64,000 nt of DNA from Anisakis pegreffii. Taxonomy: Eukaryota > Nematoda > Chromadorea > Rhabditida > Anisakidae. Position numbers and translations under genes: made by a program. Location: assembly GCA_035041965.1 (NCBI GenBank), contig JAPYMA010003037.1, forward strand, positions 62,001 through 126,000. The letters run 5' to 3'. Shown one piece after another: positions 38,001-49,656 of this stretch. Every line of letters starts with the position of its first letter. Within the stretch, counting starts at the first letter, position 1. Below the pieces are notes generated by a model. That model saw nothing but the letters and a program-made list of their open reading frames with translations. It searched no databases and was not told where the DNA came from.

Positions 38001-40507
38001 CATTGCACATCAAGCGAATCACTTTCCATGGCTAAGCATAGACGTATTCTTAGTTTCGTTGAATCTCAGTTTCATAATTATCCTTAATGCACTTCACTTC
38101 AATGAAAAACCTCCCTTGAGAGCTCAAAAAAAAGATAATTCGCAATCTCATACGTGTTTAAATGGAAAACTAAGCGGTGCCCTACCACTAGAGATACACT
38201 TATCGACAATAATCAGTGCTAATCTGAATTGCAAATCGTAGAAGACTGAGCCTAACGGACTCCATTAAAGTGAACTTCAGTTTTATCAGTGGATACGCAT
38301 CATTTGCTCGAGAGACTAACGACGCGTTTGAAGCGATACAAATTTGTACGACATCCCCGTTTTGAGCCGTTATATCCATTCCATTTCACATGATATTCCG
38401 CTTCAGTAACTGCACCACGAACATGTGACTCGATAATGGATTAAAAACAAATAAAATTCCTCATCAATTGAATTTTTCGTGGTGGATTATTAAATTTTTA
38501 ATGATTACTCATATTCTTTCCATTCGACGTTGTAAATTTGGAGAGAGCTTATGCTGAAGAATTTCTGATTTTTAAAAATGTGTTTCTTCAGCGCCCACTG
38601 CCCATCCCACTGAAGTTGGAAGAAAATAGGAAAACAAGATGGAAAGCGAAAGGAAAACGGGCAAGAGTAAGGAGATGTGACAGAAAAAAAAACGGGAAAA
38701 GTAAGGATGGAGGAGGCAAGTAAGAAAAAATAAGTGTAAAAAATTCCTCTCAAATTTTTTGACGAGTCCATTTTGTGTCCCTCTCTCGTATAAAATGTCA
38801 AAGGAAAGGGGACGTAAAATACGCCACTTAAAGAGCTTGTCTATTCAGCCGTTGACTTTCTTCATGTAACGATAAGTTTGTTAGATATTCGTTCGCGCAC
38901 AATAGCCATTGTTGTCGGGTTGTGTTGTCTCGTTTTCAAAATTTTTATTGGACAATGAAGGTCACACTTTTCAGGAAAGTGATTTTGACATTGTTCGATT
39001 GTCATCATCGTGAAAGTATGCTGACATTGTCTGTGTGCTTATGGTATTGATCCGGCGCATCCGCATTTCGTGACACTCTAGAATCTAAGTAGTCATTTCA
39101 ACAGCAATAAGTTTGGAATTATTTCTTTTTCATTACCCTGACATCGAATTTTATTGGTTGGTTACAACTTGAGTGTGATCCATTGATAGCATCTAGAGTT
39201 TTCGACTATTCGACGTTGCTTCAAGTGAGCGAGTAATTATCATGGCTCTTGGCGATTCGGTAGAATTTTATTGGTTGGAATCATGTGCTTGCCAACTGCT
39301 TTTTTGATAATCACACGCCAACATCATTATTATGTAATGGATTGCTCTTCACGAAGATCTGAAAACGACTACTGACAGTAAGCAGTTGGTCGAATGCATA
39401 CTACTTTTCTAGCACTCTACATAACCAGTTCTACACTTTGACCATCTATCGTTTCTTATTGTTAGTGAAAAAATTGAAGAAAAATCCGAAAATTATCCAC
39501 TGATCAAGAAGTCTCTTCAGGTCATCAATTCATCGTCGGTTGTCATTTGCCATAGGAATCCATTCGTTTGGATCAGACGAACGTTTTTAGAGCATTACTG
39601 GACATTTGTGGAAGAATCTGGCGAAAATATCGATCAGCAATGAATCGGCAATCTCCTCAATGTTATTAACACCTCACATTCTCAGCCCTATCAGAAGCAG
39701 TTTAGTGGTACATAAAAGTGCCAGTGTGCGAATATGTATTCCGCTATAATTGAGTTACAAGTGCGTAGGGATTGCCCATCGAGCGATAGCGTTGATGAAA
39801 AGTGAATACAATAAACTGATGATTTTGGTGGCTGCATTCCACGACTCTCAATGAATATACACAAATTGTAATTCAGTTTATTGTATGCGACGAATTAAGC
39901 GATTCATTGAAAATTTCTAAAATACCATCCATCCATACACAATAAATTACGATGTATTGTCATCGATTGTAGGCATGTGGATCTGCATAGAGAATGTTCG
40001 TTGATGAAATGTGACAGAAAAATGCAAATTAAACAAATTATGCTCGTATTGTGAGTATATCATATGAAATATATTCACATAATATGCTCTCATCGAACAA
40101 ACAGCTTGATTACTCGGACTGTATAAGTGGTTCGATTCATATGTTCAAACGATGATTAGATCATGGAAGTTGTTTTTTTTGGTTATAGAATGAAAGCATA
40201 ACTAGAAGATTCTCGAATGTGAAAGAGAAATTCAAGCTCGAGATATTTTGACGGGCATTTGATGCAATGTTGAGTCATTAATGCGGTACTGAAACCGCAA
40301 GAATGCTATTCAGTGAACATTGCATTCGGTATAACCGCACAGATTTTGCTCTCAAGTAAACGATTCGTCTGGAACGCCGACCCAAAACAAATTCTTCGTA
40401 TTGCTAGCATATGCGTTTCGATGACGACAGGAACGGATGGGCAGCGATGAGCAGTGCTTTAAACGTTCAACTGATCAAATGCTAGGCGAAGAATGCTCCG
40501 TCTAGAA

Positions 40508-40714
40508 CAGTGGCGCCCACTCTCGAGTGCTTCATTACCCCTTCGATGGTCTGGCAGGCCATTATTACCCTTCCACCGTCCCCTCTCACTACAATAATTT
40601 ACTATTATTTCTGTGCGAACGTCAGAACTAGGTTCCCGACCCCCTTCATTACCCTCTGATACTCTTAAATCACTAAAAAAAAACGGGTAATTTCCTGCCC
40701 TATGAGGACTGCTG
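40508..40714. mobile_element. hAT-type MITE, 207 bp, with 8-bp target duplication
   Basis: Flanked by perfect 8-bp direct repeats GTCTAGAA at 40500-40507 and 40715-40722. The left end is CAGTGGCGCC and the right end, read inwards, is CAGCAGTCCT, matching the CAG-type ends of hAT elements; an 8-bp duplication is also the hAT rule. There is no transposase ORF, so it is non-autonomous. A related, broken copy sits at 2777. Confidence 0.85.
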
Positions 40715-40722
40715 GTCTAGAA

Positions 40723-42857
40723 TATGAATGTGTTATTAGTAAGCGTTAGATGGGAAAGAGCGATAACGCAATTCAATGAGAACACTTCGATTAGGTTCGA
40801 TTGTAAAGTGATGTATCCGTTTTTCCAATGTGTATTTCAAGAAGTTAATTTTAATTATCGTTTTCTGAATTGATTCCTCAGCATACATTTATCTACTTGT
40901 ATTACTTTTACATTCAATCACATCAGTACGAAAAAAAGTGCGAATTTTTACAATGTTTTCTCTAATTTCCTTAAATTGCTAAAATGATTATGGATTTTAT
41001 CATTGTTCACATCGTCAAGATGTATCAAACAGACTCGGATCGCCATTCTTTCTGACAACGAAATCTTTCACTTGATCCAACAATAATTTCGCTGCACAAC
41101 AGCCCATCTAAAAATGATCACATACGATTTAATGCTGCAGTTATCAATTTCCACCATTATTTTGATGGTCAAATGGTTTTACCGTGCGAATCATTGATAC
41201 ACATGCAAATTCGCTTGAATTTATGTCATGTTTTTGCGTATGCTAATCAAGTTTTTTAATTTGGCTATACTTTCTTAAACATTTCATTATTCTGTTGTTA
41301 TGATTTGAATAAAGCATTTGTCTGAATGCAGCGAATTCCTCACCTTTTTAGTCACTCATTCAAATTCATTTTTTAGTCACAGTCGTTAAACAATAATACC
41401 ACATCTTCAGAAGTGGTCGTTAATTCTAATGTGCATTATCATCTCGCATGTGTTCATCACTACATTATCGCATCTTCGTTTCTATTATTTTGGCTGCCCT
41501 TTCTTCACATCCTATCCTCTACTCCGCACATCCGTAATACTCTCCATCCTTCACCAGCATCAGTCTAACATATTTTTTCCATAGTCAGTCGATGCAGTGG
41601 CATATTTATCGGTGAATCCCTTCAGTTTGGAATAATACAATATTTCATGTGTCAGTCACAAAGTTTAATTACTCGTGTACATCCGCGTACCTATGTGTTC
41701 TGTTGTTTTCACACAACCTTGTTACCGCATTCACTCCCGATGAATGGCGACCACTCATAAAGTATGTGTCTGGCCATACGGAAGCAATCAGCAAATCGTT
41801 TGTGTTGTTCATTATTTGAGAAATTAACTGCAATTCCATAAATCGTCCACCTTGCATCTATTTCTCTCGTTTTCTTTCCATCCCGTTCACGATATTGACT
41901 TCGTCAACGAACTTAAATAAGTGAAGTAGAAAATGGAATGAAGTTAGTGCATCATTAATTTGTGAAAGAAACCGATTCGTTCATCTTTATGATTGATCAC
42001 CTTTAATCTGTTCATGCATACAGTTGCATTTGTTGATCGCTCTTCGAACAAAAACTCACTGCTGAAAAACCGACAGCAAGCACCTTGCATAAAAACTTTT
42101 AATCTAGTAAACTATTAACGATTTCCTTGACTGCGGAAACGATTCTGTTTGCTGTTATCTGACCGAAAGTGCACCTCATTGAATTGCTTTTAATATCACG
42201 CCTCCTAAATAGATTACTTTCTGTCCTGTTTTTGTTTCAACAGTTCGTAACGAAGCGGAATTTATATGTATTAGCGAAAAATTTGCAATTTCTCTTGATG
42301 TTTCAATGCTGAATGTTCATTCGGCAGTAAAGCATCTAGAAGAATCTGCGTATTCGTATTTCATTTTGAATTTCTTATCGGTTCAAAATTTTCATCAAAA
42401 TCATGCGCATTGTCAGGTAATTGACACATTCAATGTTCACACTTAACTGTGTATTTGTGTAATCGTTGTTGCGTAGCATTTAGAAGTCATTAAAAGTCGT
42501 CAATCTGCTCTGATTATAATAATTGTTTTGTTCATTTCATTGCTGCGAACGATTCTTCATTTTAACGCATACTGAATCAGTCAAGTGCTTATTTTGATGT
42601 TACATTTCATGAGCTTTCATCAGTTATCAGTTCTACATTCGTATAATATTTCGAACTAATGAAACGATTTCGAGAGCAAACGATGCGTTAATTGTCATTC
42701 AGTGAACAGGTTTCTATAATACACGAATCAAATTTACGAATAATCATTTAAAAAAATGAAATGCGTCTGGATGATAATGTCAGCTAATGTATTGTATTCA
42801 GAGATATGACCATAAGCACTTTCATTTGAGATGGATGAAAAGAATTGAATAGAGGTT
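40723..42857. other. intergenic; one possible minus-strand terminal exon
   Basis: Minus 41107-41015 has a good TTTTTAG acceptor and reads MGCCAAKLLLDQVKDFVVRK onwards to a TGA after 30 residues, with a soluble-protein-like composition. I could not find convincing partner exons upstream on the minus strand (a 62-codon ORF at 41857-41669 is a possibility). The remainder shows nothing. Confidence 0.3.
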
Positions 42858-43793
42858 ATGGTTAGTACTGTAAAGGCGACATTAATCAACAGTCATGGTG
42901 ATACACGTTCGAGTTTGGTCACGAACGCAAGGGCAGATCGTAAGTTGAAAGCACATTTCGAGGATGATGACCGCAATTTTGGATCGTATTTGTTCTTGAT
43001 GGTGATTGTGCTGGTGGCGTTAATAATAGCGATGTTGTGGTTTGTTGCGTTGGTCGCTCGGCAACGAGACCGAGAGGAAATGCTCACTAAACTGCAACAA
43101 CAGCGAAAACAACAGCAGCAATCAAACGATCAGCTCGACGAAATTTTATCAGAGAGGTTCGTTGCACGGTCACATCTCCAACATTTTTTTTTAGCAAAAC
43201 ATCCGGTTATATGCTCGGAATTTGTTGATGACATGCACGAATTTTCAATGCAAACATGGTCAGAAAGCGGAACGGCTAGAATAAAGCAGTTATTCAACGA
43301 CATTCAAGAACTTATGGATAGCAGTGAGCGAGCATGCGCAGTATTTCCTAAGTGCCAACTGATTCAGTTCTACAGTTGGGTTCCTCAAGCAGTTCACCGT
43401 ATTTTAATCGGATAGTTGATCCAGTTGCGGTTGTTGAAAAAATAATGTGATCTGTTCGTCAGGCTTTTCCAAATAAATAGCACAATATTTATTGCTTATC
43501 ATAGCACAATATTTACTGTTGAATGGTATAAATAGCATAATATTTACTGTTGAATGGTATCTTAAAAAAAAAGAAATTGTTTTTCTTGGTGTTGCAGAGA
43601 CTCAAGGGATCGATATGAAGTGATTGTTGGTGAAGGTGAAGGCGAAAAGGTGAAGAGGAATCTGAAGAGACGTTGGATAGGTGCTGCTAGCAGATGGCGG
43701 AGTTTAGATGTTGAGTTGAGGAACGAACGACGAAGAAACGAAGAAAAATTCTATTTTGCACTTGGTGATCACCTAAATGCGCTCACACTTTAA
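42858..43793 (+). CDS. small single-pass membrane protein with Gln-rich coiled coil
   Basis: Two exons, 42858-43156 and 43598-43793, joined in phase 2 (GAG AG|A GAC), giving 164 aa. Residues about 44-66 are one strongly hydrophobic span (FLMVIVLVALIIAMLWFVAL). Before it is a hydrophilic 43-residue N-terminus; after it comes a short Arg-rich stretch and a Gln-rich helix (LQQQRKQQQQSNDQLDE), then a very basic region (KRNLKRRWIGAASRWRS). The positive charge after the span suggests that the C-terminal part is cytoplasmic (N-out/C-in). Reading on without splicing also gives a long frame (to 43415), but the spliced product is more regular and uses a good TTGCAG acceptor. I do not recognise the family. 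Confidence 0.65.
43475..43560 (+). repeat. short tandem repeat in intron
   Basis: Two close copies of ATAGCACAATATTTACTG with GAATGGTAT tails (from 43501 and 43532) plus a diverged copy from 43476. It lies in the intron of the small membrane-protein gene. Confidence 0.85.
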
Positions 43794-43811
43794 TGCGCTC
43801 ACCAAAATCCA

Positions 43812-44915
43812 ATGGATTACTACTTAACTTACCAAATAGACGACTTTTTGACTGCCAGAAAAAGCGATCTTGCACTAGGCATTCCATATTGGAATGCATG
43901 TGAACTGGGAATCTTGCCTCAGTCACTGATACATCTTCGGAAAGGCGCCAGTGACTGGAGTAAGTTCACGTACACTCCACTTCGTATCGGTGTTGCGATA
44001 TTAGGCAGAGCGATAGGAGCGTTAACCCAACATGTACAAATCTTCCAAGGCATCCGAAATCTTCGAATTCATGCTCCCTGATCTGTCATCTTCAACTGTT
44101 TAGTTGAATCCGACCGTGTTAAGCAGCATATCTGTGTATTTATTTATGAATTGCATGATCTCATGTATTAAATCGTTTTCATTTATTAATTTTCGTGCAT
44201 TTTCGTTCTTATGCAATCAGTTTAAATGTTCAGACAAAATAAAAAGAATAAAATGAGTGCTCATGATGTCCGTAGGAGAAAATCAATTATCATTGGCTTT
44301 ATGTTCAAAATTTGATGTGTTCCGCAATAGCGACCCATATTCCAGACTCTGATGAATATCAGCTTCCCCAAGGACCCAATTAAGTACTTTACAAAGAACA
44401 TCAATTAACGAAATTTTCGTTTGAAGTATTCTCATTTCAAAGAAACTATCCGTAACAGTAACAGCATGAATTCCATTAGAATGCCAAGTCGATTATCTGA
44501 AGATCTGACCGAAAAAAAAAGATTTGCGATGATTGCTACGAAATTCGGAATCGATATCCGCAAATATCGGAAAAGCAACAGTGATAATCACATTTAATGA
44601 TGAAACAATCCAACTCAAAATTGTTTGCTACGAACAGACATCGGTTTAACGTCGATTGATTCAGTTACATCACCGAAACAGAGTAATGGTCAACAAACAC
44701 AAATAGCGCATAACTGACATTGAGTGAATTAAACAAGGAGGTGTGTAAACGTGGATGGTTTACGAGAGAGGATTGTGGTAAAATTGCGCTGAAACAACCA
44801 TAATTATCATCGGAATCATCATGAAAATACAAATGTTACACCAATCATTATGAACGCAGCTGAATCAATAATGCATTCAAGGTACGCTCAGCAGTAGATG
44901 GTAAGTTCTGAAGAG
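43812..44915. other. intergenic; no confident gene
   Basis: A plus-strand ORF of 89 codons (43812-44081) follows the membrane-protein gene closely but has no recognisable features and is probably fortuitous. The rest lies downstream of the minus-strand Cys-rich gene. Confidence 0.4.
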
Positions 44916-46812
44916 TCACCGCTTGCCTAAAACATGAACATAGTTTCCTTTAACGGACAAATAATTTCATTGTGCATGCGTATTTCCAATTAATGAGTAG
45001 TAGTTATTCGAAGGGGAATGAATCAAAGTAGTCAAATAGAGCAAAACAGACCTGTAAGACTGTCAGACTCGCTAGTGGCTATGCTCGACTAGGGATGCGG
45101 CTGAATTGTTGAATGCATCTGAAGTGTTGTAAATCAAGCTTTCGTTGCAAACATCAATAGCAATCATCATATTTGTCCCGTATTCGTTATGTACTTATCT
45201 TTATTGTCAATAGGACTATGGATCAAGAATTTGAATGGTTCTTCATGCGAAGCCCAAGCGAACTACCACTGAGGTGTGTGAATATTTAATTATCCAAGTT
45301 TAAATTGAAACGAACAAACCGAAGTAATGCGCAATATAATGTCCCGATTCAGAAACAACGTTTTGATGCTTACGAGTGAATGGAAATCGAATTGAGGAGA
45401 ACACAAGTAAATATGGGTATTTTGAGAGCAGAAGCATCCGATAAATCAAGCAGTATTATGCAAACTTACCAATTTCATCAGCTTTACACTGATTATGATC
45501 ACTAAAACATTCCCTCGCATGAGTTCTGCAACGAATCGTATCGCGACTGCACTTCTCAAGGCATCTTGCTAGCAAAGTAGGGCATCCTCAAAACAAATTC
45601 ATTTCAAATGAAAACATTCCGCTGTTGAGCATCAAACTCTATTTGATTCGTCTACAATTAAGTTCAGTGTTCGTAATATTTCTGCTGACTATTTGCGTAA
45701 CAGATATCGGTTAACAATTTATATCGGTTTTAACTCGAAAGCGAAGCATAATATCTTTGAGCTAGATGATTGTTTAATCATTCACGTTTGCAATGAAAAG
45801 GAAAAACTAAAATCTTGCGCGACATACTGTTGCGATTCTGAGGTAACATTTTGGTGATTTCGAATGTATGGAATGAAATGTCAGTTCAGGATACTCTGAA
45901 CGGTTTCAGAAAACGAATTTATTGTGTAATTCTTGGCGAAAACTAGTCCTTTGTCGAAATTGCTGATCGAATTGGGGAAACAGAAGTAAATGTACGTGCT
46001 CAGAAGCGTAAGCATCCGATAGTAAATCAGCATTATGCAAACATACCAATACATTGATTATATGTTTGCTGACAAGGCACAGTTGAACAACCCCCCGTGC
46101 TGACGCTACAACTTTCAAATACGGCAGCCTTACACGTGACTAGATTATGATCGCATTCTAAAATTGGACATCTTTTCAATGAAATTAGCTCGTCGTTGAT
46201 CATCAGACACTGTTTAGAAAGAAAGTATCGGAACATCATCAGAGCATGAAGCATACGAAGTAAATGTACGTGTCTCGGAGGCACAAACATCAATACATCG
46301 CTCATGTGACTGCTGACGAAATCATATGACCGATGTATTGATGTTTGTGTATTGACAAACATCCGATAGTAAATCAGCATTATGCAAACATACGAAGACA
46401 TTTGTGATATGACGGCTCACAAGCCGACATAGATGAACAATCCCCCGTGGTGACGCTACAATCGTGAAATTCGTCACTCTTACACCTGAGTAGATCTCTG
46501 CGGCAGTCTAAAATTGGACATCTTTTCAATGAAATTAGCTAGCCGTTGATCATCAAGAAAGTAGCGGCACATCATGAGAGCATGGAGCATACGAAGTATC
46601 CAGACGAGCGCTTACAACATATTCGAATTGTGCTTTATTTCATCTACGCGTTAGTTTCATGTGACACGACGATAACTTCTAGAATAGTGATCCAAAAGTG
46701 TTTAAAAATTATCATAGATGACACGAATAAACGTCTGAGGCTCACCTGTCGAAACAACTGCATTCAGATGAACTGCCAAGACCGTAAGAAGCAAATCAAC
46801 CTTAATACCCAT
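44916..46812 (-). CDS. short secreted cysteine-rich protein (paralogue A)
   Basis: Exons on the minus strand: 46812-46746 (signal peptide, hydrophobic core LLLTVLAVHL), 46507-46394, 46157-46047, 45586-45470 and terminal 44926-44916 (GKR-stop). Every junction is phase 1, and the sum is 420 nt, 139 aa. Three exons each encode one six-cysteine module; spacings are C-x6-C-x7-C-x6-C-x5-C-x6-C, C-x6-C-x7-C-x6-C-x4-C-x6-C, and C-x6-C-x3-C-x6-C-x6-C-x6-C. An extra exon-like segment at 45118-45052 resembles the Ser/Glu modules of the large paralogue but is 14 nt short and has an in-frame TAG; if it is included, the protein ends there. The signal peptide ends VVSTG, against AVSTG in the paralogue. The protein is presumably secreted and disulphide-bonded. 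I do not recognise the module as a named family; function unknown. Confidence 0.7.
45052..45118 (-). pseudogene. decayed Ser/Glu-type exon in paralogue A
   Basis: Acceptor CTTCAG and donor CAG|GTCTGTT match those of the intact Ser/Glu exons in the large paralogue. The exon is 67 nt instead of 81 and contains an in-frame TAG (45074-45072) after 14 residues. It is either skipped or gives a truncated protein. Confidence 0.65.
46283..46348. repeat. inverted repeat, hairpin-forming
   Basis: Perfect 18-bp arms ACAAACATCAATACATCG (46283-46300) and its reverse complement (46331-46348), with a 30-nt loop whose edges are also partly complementary. It lies in the intron between the first two Cys exons of paralogue A. 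Confidence 0.9.
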
Positions 46813-46897
46813 TGTTGTGGATGTAGAAGTGTTCAGTGAGTATGCTCATCAAAAAGGAAACGAATTTATAGTATTTTTAACACATGGCAAAGACCTT

Positions 46898-46925
46898 TTC
46901 ACGATGCACTCTTTCCTATCAGTTG
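46898..46925 (-). promoter_or_regulatory. conserved upstream block of paralogue A
   Basis: 28 bp, about 86-113 bp upstream of the start codon, identical but for one base to 55317-55344 upstream of the large paralogue, at nearly the same distance from its ATG. Both contain CACGATGCACTCTT and CCTATCAGTTG (plus-strand sense). The flanks have diverged more, so it may be a shared promoter element. Confidence 0.5.
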
Positions 46926-47029
46926 TCAATGAACTCAATTGATTACTGATCATCGATGACAAATTAGGGTGGAGTCTGGTGTCCTTTAGCTACGTATTGT
47001 ATAAATTTCCACGTCTGAGGTGAAACGAA

Positions 47030-47340
47030 CAAGTTGAAGTATTGCGCGAATATCTTCCCAAATTTGCACTTTGATGCATTCGAGTGCGTAGAATAAACTG
47101 TCCGCTCAGGATGATCAGAACGGTTTCAAGAAAGGAACTTACAATATCGTCAATGGTAATAACCTCATTCCTTCATTGAAGCCGGCATACACAAGTGAAT
47201 GTAGGTATTTTGAGAACGGAAGCATCCGACGGATGAAGCAGCATTATGCAAACTTATTCATTTCAACAGCTTTACACAAATCATGCCACTTTCAAAAATT
47301 TCGCACTTAGATGCTGATTCAAGCACGCAATGACTCAAGC
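47030..47340 (-). pseudogene. decayed Cys-rich exon copy with flanks
   Basis: The segment 47197-47262 matches the intron before the last Cys exon of paralogue A (shared TATTTTGAGA and GAAGCATCCGA). It is followed by a degraded Cys exon (47250-47320) in which the end TGTGTAAAGCTG(T)TGAAATG survives but the donor and the upstream cysteines are lost. A remnant of another family member. Confidence 0.6.
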
Positions 47341-47695
47341 TGTTTCTCTAATGTATTGTGGTATTATAGAATGAATGAAGATTAAGGTCGGTATAATCGA
47401 ATACGCATCAAAACAGCTGAAATTCTGATCGCAAGCTGACATGAGCGTTATTTTCTGCGTTGATCGGAATTGCATTCAAGGAAATGTTACTGATTGCTGT
47501 CTATTAACGTTGATAATTTTCGAGGAGATTGACTATCTGGGCGACTACTGTACTGAATCTGATGATTCTGATGCATTCTTCCATACTGATATGATAGGCT
47601 GATTGTATGGTGTGCAGATCGTCAACTTGCATCAATCTTTGAATGTGAATTCATTCAAGGAAAATTCAATGAATGACGTATGTCACGTTCCATAA

Positions 47696-47753
47696 GTCGT
47701 CATGTTCCTACCAATCATACTGATTAAAGTTCGATCGGTAGGAACTTGACGAC
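47696..47753. repeat. imperfect inverted repeat
   Basis: Arms 47696-47716 (GTCGTCATGTTCCTACCAATC) and 47733-47753 are complementary at 19 of 21 positions, with a 16-nt loop. It stands at the edge of a duplicated segment. Confidence 0.85.
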
Positions 47754-48162
47754 ATATGCCACTGCGACGTACACAAAAAGCCGATTAATGCTTTACAGAA
47801 CTACAGGGTATTGATGACGCACAGATGACGGGTATAGATGTGGGTGTAGGTGACGCTTGTTGACAGTGCAAACTGGAGCGAAAGAGTTAGCCACGAATTA
47901 ACACCAAACATGCATAAATTTACTCCACAACATCCATTATATGAATTTACAACCAACAAACAGCAGTAACGTAAAACTGACACCAAATGGAATGTAAATC
48001 AAGAACGAAAGATAACCCACATGTAACAACGAGATGACTGGAATGAAAATGATTGCTAATAATCATAATTATTTTCGAAACCACCAAGGTAACGAATAAA
48101 AAAAATCACTTTGTCTAAACCTAATGATTATCGTTCCATCGTGAATCGTTCCAGTTGACAAT
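47753..48162. repeat. duplicated segment, pair 1 copy a
   Basis: About 410 bp, nearly identical to 49657-50070 (long identical runs, a few substitutions and small indels). It lies immediately downstream (minus-strand sense) of an orphan terminal exon and looks like the 3' flank of a Cys-rich family member. Confidence 0.9.
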
Positions 48163-48445
48163 CACTGATTGGTAATGTGATCCGAAGGCTCATGCTATGC
48201 CTGAAAATGACGACAGGCTTTTTTTTTTACAACAGCTTCTCTATTGGTGAACAATTTATCCTGCTCTGTTCAGGACGCCTAATATGGTGACAATAGTCAA
48301 ATTTAGACATAAGAATAAGCTACTGCGGTTGATAATCACACCGCAAGAGCTAGTTATTTGACAATCAATAGCCATCACGCGAACAGTAACGAGCGATGAA
48401 TTTCTGCAACCGAAATCATTCAATTTTTCCAAACAAATTCTTTTG
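47987..48445. repeat. duplicated segment, pair 2 copy a
   Basis: About 455 bp, nearly identical to 57188-57648. It includes the orphan terminal exon at 48200-48190 and the region upstream of it, and overlaps the end of the other duplicated segment, so the same block has been copied at least three times. Confidence 0.9.
48190..48200 (-). pseudogene. orphan terminal exon of the Cys-rich family
   Basis: Acceptor TTTTCAG followed by GC ATA GCA TGA, the same phase-1 layout (two bases, two codons, TGA) as the last exons of both Cys-rich genes. No Cys exon was found within about 2 kb upstream, so it appears to be a leftover 3' end. Confidence 0.55.
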
Positions 48446-49656
48446 CTATTCACTAACAATTCTCAGTCGTATGTACATGCCAAAACATGGCCTTGATAGC
48501 TGCCACCAGCCCTGTGTAATCACTCGGTTCCAGTCGGCTTCTCAGATTCAACATTAGCTTCATGATCTTCAACGAAATAGACTGTATGGATTGTGCATGA
48601 CGCAGTTACAATAGTAATATTAAGATGTGTTTGTTTTACTACTGAATTCAGCAAGAATGACAATGTTACCTCTTTATTCAAATTATGGCTCTTCTGCTGT
48701 TATTTGTGCGTGAATGATGTGTGAATGTCTTTAATTCGTTCCTATCGCTCATGTTGACCAAATCCTCGTATTCGTTTCCGAGTGCACATAGTGGCACATA
48801 TAGCGCATATGGTCTTCGAGCGCTGCAAACCTATCCACGCTCGATAAAAAGCGATCAATTCGAACGTTGTGCAATCAATACATTGCTGTAATTCGTGGTG
48901 CAAATTTCGAATTCAGACGTATTTCATTGTTGTAATGTTTGATGAATTGAGACAAACAACGGCGCAGTCAGATTCTGAACAACTTTGAGTAGCCAGTGCC
49001 GTATTTCAGTTTTGATCACAGTTTCACTCCAGCATACACACTGTCGATGGAATCAGTGATATATTTGATAATGGTCTCATTTCGTATGGATAAGCATCAT
49101 ATGCAGCATTACCATCCTTATCAACAGTGCACTCTTTACGTGTAGCAAATATCGAAAGATAGTGAAAAAACTGCAGCGAGACAGTACTAAACTGAGAATA
49201 ACGGTGCTAATAGAATGTGAATGCGATGCGAATGCAATGCAGAAGGTGCCTCAAAAAATATCGTTCTGATTTGTAAAACCTACAAAACCGTTTTCGTTTT
49301 AAAACAGTTTGGAAACCTTAAAAGAACCATTTCGTAATGTGAATCCTGCGGAATTACCCATTGTAAATTGATTGAAAAGTGCATTTGGTGCACTTGGAGC
49401 ACTGAAACGCAGAGGAAGAAAGTTTTTTTCCGTAGTCTTTCACGATAGTTTCATAGAAGCCTCATGCGGTTCAAAAATCCAGATCAATCCCGTTCCATAT
49501 CTCCACCGAAGATTGAAAAGTGAACTGTCCAGTGGGGCTTTCGGGAGATCTGAATTATCTGAACAGTTGTCCAGAACTGTATGGTGTTCGTGATCGTCAA
49601 TTTGCATCAATCTTCGAATGCGAATTCAATCAGTTCGATTGGTGGGAACATGACGG
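48446..49656. other. spacer within the cluster; no exon recognised
   Basis: No six-cysteine exon, signal-peptide exon or Ser/Glu exon could be found. The part at 49575-49656 resembles 47600-47690 and 56395-56460, that is, it belongs to the duplicated downstream flank. Confidence 0.45.

Larger units (their letters stand above)
32680..40499. other. gene-poor stretch
   Basis: About 8 kb without a supportable gene. ORFs are short and occur with stops on both strands. Contains a dispersed 60-bp direct repeat (34305-34364 and 35015-35074) and a looser duplicated motif near 35300 and 35550 (both with ACCATCCCAT- or GCCATCCCAT-like cores). It may hold long introns or unrecognised small exons. Confidence 0.4.

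Noticed and set aside
42858..43415. Unspliced 185-codon reading of the small membrane protein
   Set aside because: A donor at 43156/43157 and an acceptor before 43598 give a more regular basic C-terminus; the unspliced tail looks like intron sequence.
46546..46839. 97-codon plus-strand ORF with several cysteines near its end
   Set aside because: It covers the minus-strand signal-peptide exon and adjacent intron of the short Cys-rich gene; the minus reading is preserved in the paralogue at 55228, the plus reading is not.
47801..47986. Minus-strand ORF repeated almost identically at 49630-49890
   Set aside because: The similarity is explained by the duplicated DNA segment; there is no splice context, signal or conserved-over-synonymous pattern, and it lies in the 3' flank of family members.
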